From the NCBI RefSeq assembly GCF_001611555.1, contig NZ_LSGP01000017.1:930001-994000 (forward strand): a stretch of 64,000 nt of DNA, given 5' to 3'. Made by a program: the position numbers and the translations under genes. The notes under the pieces are model-generated. The model ran no database searches. It worked only from the letters and a program-made list of their open reading frames with translations, and was not told where the DNA came from. This DNA is from Anaerosporomusa subterranea (GTDB taxonomy: Bacteria; Bacillota; Negativicutes; Sporomusales; Acetonemataceae). Positions 57,845 through 64,000 of the stretch are shown piece by piece (within the stretch, counting starts at the first letter, position 1; every line of letters begins with the position of its first letter).

Positions 57845-60166
57845 ATGGCTACCAATACACGTCAAATACCAATGCTGCCGCTAAGAGGCATACTTGTTTT
57901 CCCGTATATGATTATTCATCTCGATGTCGGCCGTGAAAAATCGATTAGCGCCCTGGAAGAGGCAATGGTGCATGATCGTCTGATCATGCTGGCTACGCAA
58001 AAAGATGCGCAAAATGATAAGCCGGCTCCCGAAGATATTTACACAGTTGGCACAGTGGCCGAAGTCAAACAACTATTAAAACTTCCGGGCGGGACGATCC
58101 ATGTCCTGGTAGAAGGACTGCGACGGGCCGAGATTGTCCGCTACACTGACCATGATTCCTTCTATATGGTGGAAATCGCTGAGCATGAAGAAACCGAACA
58201 AAAGACGCCGGAGATTGAAGCTCTGGTTCGGACTGCTGTGCATCAATTTGAACAATGGGTCAAATTAAGCAAAAAGATTCCACCAGAAACGCTGGTCTCA
58301 GTTGTCATGGTTGAGGAGCCTGGTCGCTTATCTGACCTCATTGCCAGCCATTTGACGCTGAAGATCGAAGACAAGCAGGCTTTACTGGCGGCTATTCCAG
58401 TCAAGGATCGAGTCGAAATTCTTTGCGATATCCTGGGACGTGAACTGGAGATTCTTGAGCTTGAGAAAAAGATTAATGTTCGCGTCCGCAAACAAATGGA
58501 GAAAACGCAGAAGGAATATTATCTGCGTGAACAATTAAAGGCTATCCAAAAGGAACTTGGCGACAAGGATGACCGAGCGGCAGAAGTTGATGATTACAGG
58601 CAACGTCTGAAAGAACTGGATTTGCCGAAAGATGTCGCCGACAAAGTGATCAAAGAAATTGAGCGTCTGGAAAAGATGCCGCCAATGGTGGCTGAAAGTG
58701 CGGTTATTCGGACTTATCTCGATTGGCTGCTCTCACTGCCATGGACAACGGAGACGAATGATCGTATCGATGTCGATCTGGCTGAAACCATCCTGAATGA
58801 AGACCATTATGGCTTGGATAAGGTTAAAGAACGCATTCTCGAGTATCTTTCCATCCGTAAACTAGCCGAAAAGATTAAGGGTCCGATTCTATGCCTAATC
58901 GGGCCGCCGGGAGTAGGCAAGACTTCTTTGGCTCGCTCTATCGCTCGGTCAATGGAACGCAAATTTGTCCGTGTCTCGCTTGGCGGGGTGCGTGATGAAG
59001 CAGAGATTCGCGGCCACCGCAGAACCTATGTGGGCGCATTGCCGGGACGTGTCATTCAGGGGATGCGTACCGCTGGCTCAAAGAACCCGGTTTTCTTGCT
59101 TGATGAAATTGATAAAATGAGTGCAGACTTCCGGGGCGATCCTTCAGCCGCGCTGCTTGAGGTGCTCGATCCGGAACAGAATAATAGTTTTAGCGACCAT
59201 TATGTTGAACTGCCGTTTGATTTGTCTCGCGTGCTCTGGGTAGTAACCGCCAATGCGCTGCATAATATCCCCCGGCCGCTATACGACCGAATGGAAGTTA
59301 TCACTATTGCTGGTTATACAGAGGAAGAAAAAGTCCAGATCGCTAAACGCTACCTGATTCCGAAACAAATGAGAGACCATGGCCTGAGCGACAAACAGAT
59401 TATTTTCTCAGAAGGAACCGTTCAGAAGGTGATCCGTGATTATACCCGCGAGGCAGGTGTTCGCAGCTTAGAACGTAATATTGCCGGCCTTTGCCGTAAG
59501 GCAGCCCGGCAGATCGTGCAGGAAAAACGGGCTAGCGTCCGGCTGACTGCACAGAATTTGCATACATTTCTTGGCGCTCCCAAGTACCGTAAAACGCAAG
59601 CTGAAATGGAACCGCAAGTTGGCGTGGCAACAGGTCTCGCTTGGACTGAGGTTGGCGGCGACGTGTTGGCTGTAGAAGCTTCGATCATGAAAGGTAAAGG
59701 ACAACTGACTCTCACTGGTCAACTTGGCGATGTGATGCGCGAGTCGGCTCAAGCAGGCTTTACCTATATTCGCACCCGGGTAAAGGAATTCGGCATTGCC
59801 GAAGACTTCCACGAGAAAACAGATATCCATATCCATCTTCCAGAGGGTGCTATTCCGAAGGACGGTCCTTCCGCAGGTATCACCATGGCGAGCGCTTTGG
59901 CATCGGCATTGACAGGTAAGCAACTGAGAAGCGATATTGCGATGACTGGGGAGATCACCTTGCGGGGACGGGTTCTGCCTGTAGGCGGTATTAAAGAGAA
60001 AGTACTGGCAGCCCATCGTGTGGGTATAAAAAAGGTGATTTTGCCGAAAGAAAACAAACGTGACATTGATGACATTCCAGTCAACGTGAAGCGTAATTTG
60101 GAATTCATTTTCGTTGAGCATATGGACGACGTTGTGAAAAACGCGTTTGTGCAAGAAAATGGCTGA
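57845..60166 (+). CDS. lon: ATP-dependent protease LonA
   Basis: Soluble Lon protease of 773 residues. The N-terminal substrate-binding domain begins RQIPMLPLRGILVFPYMIIHLDVGR. A coiled-coil linker lies around residues 220-270 (KQMEKTQKEYYLREQLKAI). Walker A is IGPPGVGKTSLARSIA, the sensor/Walker B region is NPVFLLDEIDKMS, and the catalytic Ser is in PKDGPSAGITMASA with Lys in IKEKVLAAHRVG. ATG 57845 follows AAGGAGG. The stop overlaps engB by 8 nt. It degrades misfolded and regulatory proteins. Confidence 0.98.
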   Translation: MATNTRQIPMLPLRGILVFPYMIIHLDVGREKSISALEEAMVHDRLIMLATQKDAQNDKPAPEDIYTVGTVAEVKQLLKLPGGTIHVLVEGLRRAEIVRYTDHDSFYMVEIAEHEETEQKTPEIEALVRTAVHQFEQWVKLSKKIPPETLVSVVMVEEPGRLSDLIASHLTLKIEDKQALLAAIPVKDRVEILCDILGRELEILELEKKINVRVRKQMEKTQKEYYLREQLKAIQKELGDKDDRAAEVDDYRQRLKELDLPKDVADKVIKEIERLEKMPPMVAESAVIRTYLDWLLSLPWTTETNDRIDVDLAETILNEDHYGLDKVKERILEYLSIRKLAEKIKGPILCLIGPPGVGKTSLARSIARSMERKFVRVSLGGVRDEAEIRGHRRTYVGALPGRVIQGMRTAGSKNPVFLLDEIDKMSADFRGDPSAALLEVLDPEQNNSFSDHYVELPFDLSRVLWVVTANALHNIPRPLYDRMEVITIAGYTEEEKVQIAKRYLIPKQMRDHGLSDKQIIFSEGTVQKVIRDYTREAGVRSLERNIAGLCRKAARQIVQEKRASVRLTAQNLHTFLGAPKYRKTQAEMEPQVGVATGLAWTEVGGDVLAVEASIMKGKGQLTLTGQLGDVMRESAQAGFTYIRTRVKEFGIAEDFHEKTDIHIHLPEGAIPKDGPSAGITMASALASALTGKQLRSDIAMTGEITLRGRVLPVGGIKEKVLAAHRVGIKKVILPKENKRDIDDIPVNVKRNLEFIFVEHMDDVVKNAFVQENG

Positions 60167-60785
60167 GTTAACGCCTGATATTATTCAGGCCGATTATCTC
60201 GCTTCCGCTGTCAGGCAAGATCAGTATCCGGCCATTGACTGGCCGGAAATTGCCTTTGTCGGACGTTCAAATGTTGGAAAATCATCGCTGATTAACTCGC
60301 TTTGCCGGCGCAATGGGCTGGCTCGAACCAGTGGTACACCAGGCAAAACGCAGACTCTCAATTTTTATCGCGCCTTAGTGCGCTTAAATCCAGAGGATGA
60401 CCGCCGGGAGCTCTGCTTGGTTGATCTGCCCGGGTACGGCTATGCCCGGGCCGGGCAGGCTTCAAAGAAACAATGGGGAAAGTTTATTGAAGAATATTTA
60501 AAGAAATCCACGCGTCTGAAACTAGTATTTCAGCTTATTGACATTCGCCATCCCCCGATGGATAGCGATATTGCCTCCTATTCATGGCTGGTTGCTCATG
60601 GACTGCCAGTGCAAATAGTTGCCACAAAGGCGGATAAACTTTCCCGTAGCCAGATGCAAAAACATTTATCTCAGATCTGTGACAGTTTAGGTGCAGCTCC
60701 AGCCGATATTATCGCCCATTCCAGTTTATCTGGGGCTGGGAAGGCCGAGCTGCTGAAGTTAGTGATTGAAGTGGCAAAGGAGTAG
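60159..60785 (+). CDS. engB: Ribosome biogenesis GTPase EngB/YsxC
   Basis: Small GTPase of 208 residues required for assembly of the large ribosomal subunit. G1 motif FVGRSNVGKSSLIN, G2 Thr in SGTPGKTQTLNF, G3 DLPGYGYA, G4 TKADK. It has the family's lon-engB gene order. ATG 60159 lies inside the end of lon without a ribosome site of its own, so it is probably translated by coupling. A TTG at 60147 is an alternative. Confidence 0.95.
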   Translation: MAELTPDIIQADYLASAVRQDQYPAIDWPEIAFVGRSNVGKSSLINSLCRRNGLARTSGTPGKTQTLNFYRALVRLNPEDDRRELCLVDLPGYGYARAGQASKKQWGKFIEEYLKKSTRLKLVFQLIDIRHPPMDSDIASYSWLVAHGLPVQIVATKADKLSRSQMQKHLSQICDSLGAAPADIIAHSSLSGAGKAELLKLVIEVAKE

Positions 60786-60788
60786 ACA

Positions 60789-61238
60789 ATGCTTACAGAC
60801 TTCGACCGGCAGTTGCTGAATTTGGCGCAGACGGGATTAGCGTTGTCACCGAGACCTTATGTCGAATTAGCTCGTAAACTCAATAGTGATGAGCAAACAG
60901 TGATTGCCCGGCTGGCTTGGCTAAAAGAGCAGGGATATATCCGTCATATTGGCGCGTTTTTCGATTCGACTCAGTTGGGTTATATCGGAACATTGGTGGC
61001 TGTGAAAGTACGTCCCGAGTGCCTAGAAAAGGTTGCTCAGTCAATCAACTCCTATCCTGGCGTCACCCATAACTATGAGCGGGAAGGGGAGTATAATCTC
61101 TGGTTTACCCTGCTAACTCCTAATTTGACATCCCAGCAGCAAGCTCTGGCAACTGTCCGCGAACTCGATGGAGTCGAGAAGCTATTAAGCATGCCAGCAA
61201 CGAAAAAATATAAGGTGAATGTATCCTTCAAATTATAA
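60789..61238 (+). CDS. ahbA: Siroheme decarboxylase subunit AhbA-like (Lrp/AsnC fold)
   Basis: Protein of 149 residues. It has a winged-helix N-terminus (DFDRQLLNLAQTGLALSPRPY, VIARLAWLKEQGYIRHIGAFF) and an Lrp-type C domain with NYEREGEYNLWFTLLTPN. AhbA and AhbB together remove two acetate carboxyls from siroheme to give 12,18-didecarboxysiroheme in the alternative heme route. The neighbouring AhbB-like gene supports this over a plain Lrp regulator. It starts 3 nt after engB. Siroheme is also made on the way to cobalamin in this organism. Confidence 0.8.
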   Translation: MLTDFDRQLLNLAQTGLALSPRPYVELARKLNSDEQTVIARLAWLKEQGYIRHIGAFFDSTQLGYIGTLVAVKVRPECLEKVAQSINSYPGVTHNYEREGEYNLWFTLLTPNLTSQQQALATVRELDGVEKLLSMPATKKYKVNVSFKL

Positions 61239-61245
61239 TAGAGAT

Positions 61246-61356
61246 GTTGAAAACTGTTCAAAGGCTAGGCGCCAGAGTCTGTGAGACCGGAGGCGACAAC
61301 AAGAGTACGTTGAGGATCTCTCCAGCTTTGATGAAGTGGATATGACAGTTTACAAC
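61246..61356. repeat. MITE-like element between ahbA and ahbB
   Basis: About 110 nt bounded by imperfect inverted ends GTTGAAAACTGTTC and GACAGTTTACAAC. It contains GGCTAGGCGCCAGAG and ACAAGAGTACGTTGAGGATC and has no reading frame. It separates two genes of one operon. Confidence 0.55.
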
Positions 61357-61373
61357 GCCTCCAGAGGTGATTT

Positions 61374-61853
61374 ATGTTTGATTCACTAGATACAGCCATC
61401 ATTGCCGCCATGCAAGTTGAATTAACGCTGACTGAGGAACCTTACCAGAAAATTGCTCAATCACTAGGAATCAGCCAGGAAGAGCTGCTTACCCGCCTTC
61501 AAGGCTATCGTAATGATGGTAAAATTCGCAAACTGGGTGCTGTTCTTCGGCATCGTAAGGTTGGCTTTTCCGCTAATGCACTTTGCGCCTGGATAATCCC
61601 AATGGAACGACTGGACGAGGTGGGCATCAGGCTAGCAGCTGAACCGTATATTTCCCATTGCTATGCGCGAGAGTCCCATCCTGACTGGCCCTATAATCTG
61701 TATACCATGCTGCATGCCCATTCGCGAGCCGAATGTGAAGCCAGCGCTCAGGAATTGTCCAGGTTGACTGGCATCACCGATTATGTCTTGCTTTATAGTC
61801 ATAAAGAGTGGAAGAAGACCAGTATGCGCTACTTCAGTGAAAACGGGCGCTAA
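61374..61853 (+). CDS. ahbB: Siroheme decarboxylase subunit AhbB-like (Lrp/AsnC fold)
   Basis: Protein of 159 residues, homologous in layout to the preceding AhbA-like gene. It has a winged-helix part (SLDTAIIAAMQVELTLTEEPY, LRHRKVGFSANALCAW), then the C domain with ESHPDWPYNLYTMLHAHS. The ending KKTSMRYF is typical of AhbB/NirD-type siroheme decarboxylases. CAGAGGTGA precedes the ATG. The His/Tyr-rich active region suggests the catalytic subunit. The role is inferred from the pair. Confidence 0.82.
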   Translation: MFDSLDTAIIAAMQVELTLTEEPYQKIAQSLGISQEELLTRLQGYRNDGKIRKLGAVLRHRKVGFSANALCAWIIPMERLDEVGIRLAAEPYISHCYARESHPDWPYNLYTMLHAHSRAECEASAQELSRLTGITDYVLLYSHKEWKKTSMRYFSENGR

Positions 61854-61896
61854 ACCACAGGCTGGGTAGGAACATAACCTCGATCCATCAAAAATG

Positions 61897-61935
61897 ACCG
61901 CCGTAGCGCTTTTTCCTTACGGCGGTTACTTTTTG
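61897..61935 (+). terminator. Terminator after ahbB
   Basis: ACCGCCGTA/TACGGCGGT with a 12-nt loop and a T-rich tail. The rest of 61,854-62,126 shows no gene. Confidence 0.75.
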
Positions 61936-62126
61936 ACTGAAAACTTTTTGGCAGCAGCAGGAATTTCTGGCTACGAAGCGAATAAATTAAGCGGTCAGAC
62001 CACCTTACCATTAGAGAATTGAGGCTTTTTTCGGGCAAATTATCTCAGGTATGGTTTGGTCTATCTTGCCAAGCTGAGTTGTATAGACTTTTTCAATGGA
62101 TGTTAAAATGATCAGGAGGTGCTCTT

Positions 62127-63203
62127 ATGGCCGAAGTTTCACTGAAAGGTGAACAACGTGTATTCATGACAGGCAATGAGGTAGTTGCCTGGGCTGCCGT
62201 GGCAGCCAAAGTCGACATCATGTATGGCTATCCAATCACTCCGCAGAACGAGATCATGCACTACTGGACTCGCCTTGCGCCGAAATACGGCAAAAAGTTT
62301 CTACAAACTGAAGATGAAATTTCTGCAGGCTTTACTACGTTGGGCGGTATCCTTACCGGACGCAAGGCGTTTACTGCTACCGCTGGTCCTGGCAATGTGC
62401 TCATGCAGGAATCTGCCGGTATGGCGGAAATGATGCGTATCCCGGTCGTTTATGTCATTCAACAGCGCGGCGGCCCCTCCACTGCCACAGTTATTTATGC
62501 GCAGCAGGAAACCACGCTGACAGCTTTTGGCGGCAATGGCGAAGGTCATCGCATTGTATATTCCACCGCAACCCACCAGGAACTGTTCGACTATACCATT
62601 AAAGCCTTTAACTCGGCTTGGACATATCGTTTCCCCACCTTCCTATTAGGCGACGGCTATCAAGCTAAAATGCGCGAACCGCTTACCATTTATGATCCGG
62701 AAGAAAAAGGCATGAAGCTTGTACCAGCCGAGGCGACTGTCGGTGATATGGCCGAGTCTGGACGTTCCTTCCGTCATCTGCGCAATACATACAATACAGA
62801 AGACGAACTATATGAAGTCGTTATGGCCAACCAACGCGACTGGGACGCGATGGCTCCTAAAGTTGTAGAATGGGAAGAAAAAGGCTGTGAAGATGCTGAC
62901 GTTATTATCGTCAGCCATGGCATTGTTTCCCGTGCTGCGCTCGGAGCGTACAATCAGCTGCGAGCAGAAGGCAAAAAAGTTGGCTATTTCCGTCCAATCA
63001 CTATTCGCCCCTTCCCCGGCGAACAGCTGACCAAAGCAATGAAGGGCGCTAAAAAACTGTTAGTCGCTGAATCCGCTTACGGCCAATTGCTCAAGATGGT
63101 TCAGAATGGCACCTATGACAACGCTATTGAGATTGCACCGATGCTGCGTCCCGGAGTTGGCATCACCACTGAAGAAATCGTGCAAGAATACAATAAATTG
63201 TAA
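62127..63203 (+). CDS. korA: 2-oxoacid:ferredoxin oxidoreductase, alpha subunit
   Basis: Protein of 358 residues. The family oxidatively decarboxylates a 2-oxoacid to its acyl-CoA and reduces ferredoxin, or runs in reverse. The pyrimidine-binding domain begins MTGNEVVAWAAVAAKVDIMYGYPITPQNEI. TEDEISAGFTTLGGILTGRKAFTATAGPGN is the typical Glu-containing block. Residues from about 240 on form the transketolase C-like domain. AGGAGGTG precedes the ATG. Substrate (2-oxoglutarate, branched-chain 2-oxoacid or other) is not set by sequence reading; kor or vor would be equally possible names. Confidence 0.88.
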   Translation: MAEVSLKGEQRVFMTGNEVVAWAAVAAKVDIMYGYPITPQNEIMHYWTRLAPKYGKKFLQTEDEISAGFTTLGGILTGRKAFTATAGPGNVLMQESAGMAEMMRIPVVYVIQQRGGPSTATVIYAQQETTLTAFGGNGEGHRIVYSTATHQELFDYTIKAFNSAWTYRFPTFLLGDGYQAKMREPLTIYDPEEKGMKLVPAEATVGDMAESGRSFRHLRNTYNTEDELYEVVMANQRDWDAMAPKVVEWEEKGCEDADVIIVSHGIVSRAALGAYNQLRAEGKKVGYFRPITIRPFPGEQLTKAMKGAKKLLVAESAYGQLLKMVQNGTYDNAIEIAPMLRPGVGITTEEIVQEYNKL

Positions 63204-63220
63204 GAATAGGAGGGAAACAT

Positions 63221-63991
63221 ATGCAAGAGCTCAAGGAAAACAATGTTCTGCAACCAGCAATGCCTACGAGCTGGAATGAGGAAACAAAGCCACATAAATT
63301 CTGCCCTGGCTGCGGTCATGGCATGATCTTGAAAGTTCTCGGCGAAGTCATCGATGAATTAGGCATTAAAGATAAAATGGTATTTGGCTGTGACATCGGC
63401 TGTTCACTTTTGTCTTGGGATTTCTTTGCCCTTGATACTGTGCAGACACACCATGGACGTACAACTCCAGTTATCACCGGCATGAAGCGCGCTAAGCCGG
63501 AGATCGTCGGCGTTGCTTATATGGGCGACGGCGGCGGCTATGCCATTGGTTCGCAGCACTTGTTTAACGCAGCTGTCCGCAATGAAAAAATCACGATTAT
63601 TCTTTGCAATAACTGTAACTATGGCATGACTGGCGGCCAAATGGCGCCAACCACTCTGCCAGGCATGAAAACAGAGACCACTCCTTATGGCCGCGATGTC
63701 GAACAAACCGGATACCCTACCAAAGGACCGGAAATGGTTGCAGCCGTCGCTCCGGAAGGCGCCTACGTGGCTCGCGGCACTGTTGCCAATTTGCGCCAAC
63801 TAAAAGGTTATCTTAAGAAAGCGCTTGAAAACCAGATCGCTGGCAACGGGATTTCGTTTGTTGAGTGTTTGTCTGGCTGCCCAACCAACTGGCGTACTAA
63901 CGCTAAGCAAACCTGGGAATTCATTGAAAAAGATATGGCCCAGTATTTCAAAGTGGGCGAATTACGCACACCGCAGAAGAAGGAGGGCTAA
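63221..63991 (+). CDS. korB: 2-oxoacid:ferredoxin oxidoreductase, beta subunit
   Basis: Protein of 256 residues that binds thiamine diphosphate and an iron-sulfur cluster. The N-terminal KFCPGCGHGMILKVLGE holds two cluster Cys, and GCDIGCSLL and the late ECLSGCPTNW supply others. The ThDP/Mg motif is VAYMGDGGGYAIGSQHLFNAAVRNEKITIILCNNCNYGMTGGQ (GDG...NN). AGGAGGG precedes the ATG, and a further AGGAGGG near its end precedes the next start codon. Confidence 0.9.
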   Translation: MQELKENNVLQPAMPTSWNEETKPHKFCPGCGHGMILKVLGEVIDELGIKDKMVFGCDIGCSLLSWDFFALDTVQTHHGRTTPVITGMKRAKPEIVGVAYMGDGGGYAIGSQHLFNAAVRNEKITIILCNNCNYGMTGGQMAPTTLPGMKTETTPYGRDVEQTGYPTKGPEMVAAVAPEGAYVARGTVANLRQLKGYLKKALENQIAGNGISFVECLSGCPTNWRTNAKQTWEFIEKDMAQYFKVGELRTPQKKEG

Positions 63992-63995
63992 GCAC

Positions 63996-64000
63996 ATGGC
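63996..64000 (+). CDS. Start of the next gene, probably the gamma subunit of the 2-oxoacid oxidoreductase
   Basis: ATG at 63996, 4 nt after the korB stop and 8 nt after AGGAGGG. Only five bases are in the window. The gamma (KorC/VorC) subunit is the usual next gene; this is inference from operon order only. Confidence 0.4.

Overview
The window looks like chromosome from an anaerobic, spore-forming, diderm Firmicute of the Negativicutes/Sporomusaceae type. This is inferred from gene content, not from a marker gene. The evidence is a complete anaerobic (cbi) corrinoid pathway, a menaquinone-type fumarate reductase/succinate dehydrogenase with class I fumarase, a ferredoxin-dependent 2-oxoacid oxidoreductase, siroheme decarboxylase genes, an alpha/beta-type spore-protein family, and Gram-positive SOS boxes with a lexA/yneA pair.

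Layout. (1) 1-14.6 kb: one long, tightly overlapping + strand cobalamin operon, cbiQ(partial)-O-X-D-E-T-L-F-G-H-J-C-A-P-B-pduX-cobD. It covers cobalt import, ring contraction and adenosylcobinamide-phosphate precursor supply. (2) 14.7-19.3 kb: tRNA-Leu and tRNA-Gln, small unannotated reading frames, divergent lexA/yneA with three SOS boxes, and cfa. (3) 19.5-25.1 kb: an AT-rich accessory stretch. It holds one intact and at least six decayed copies of a small acid-soluble-spore-protein-like gene, an IS remnant, a truncated HExxH protein and a 636-residue protein I do not recognise. (4) 25-32 kb: uracil-DNA glycosylase, a glutamate-synthase-like FMN protein, a CheY/CheX-like pair, transketolase and a sigma-54 activator. 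(5) 32.5-38.8 kb: a sigma-54 promoter, a short-chain fatty acid transporter, fumarase (two subunits) and SdhC-A-B, which form a C4-dicarboxylate module. (6) 39-49.4 kb: GNAT, DUF1540, a sulfite-reductase-like protein fused to DUF1858, a five-gene peptide ABC transporter and an M20 amidohydrolase. (7) 49.4-51.6 kb: bacteriohemerythrin, then on the minus strand a radical SAM/SPASM protein overlapping a gene for a peptide of 18 tandem Cys-x-Pro pentads. (8) 51.8-64 kb: tRNA-Gly, a proteostasis block (tig-clpP-clpX-lonB-lonA-engB), ahbA/ahbB for heme via siroheme, and korAB.

The strongest candidate for an undescribed system is the radical SAM maturase plus repeat peptide at 49,934-51,527. The maturase carries an N-terminal PqqD/RRE-like segment, a CxxxCxxC cluster motif and a canonical SPASM cysteine pattern. 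Its stop codon overlaps the start of the peptide gene by 8 nt. The peptide has a 31-residue acidic, Cys-free leader followed by 17 full Cys-(Phe/Ser/Asn)-Pro-x-x pentads and a final partial one. This has the architecture of a ribosomally made, post-translationally modified peptide (RiPP).

Intergenic regions carry several families of long imperfect inverted repeats that recur within the window: 10.0/27.2 kb, 15.0/38.9 kb, 15.3/48.1 kb and 16.8/57.6 kb, plus a MITE-like element between ahbA and ahbB. All calls come from reading the sequence; no database search or structure prediction was run.
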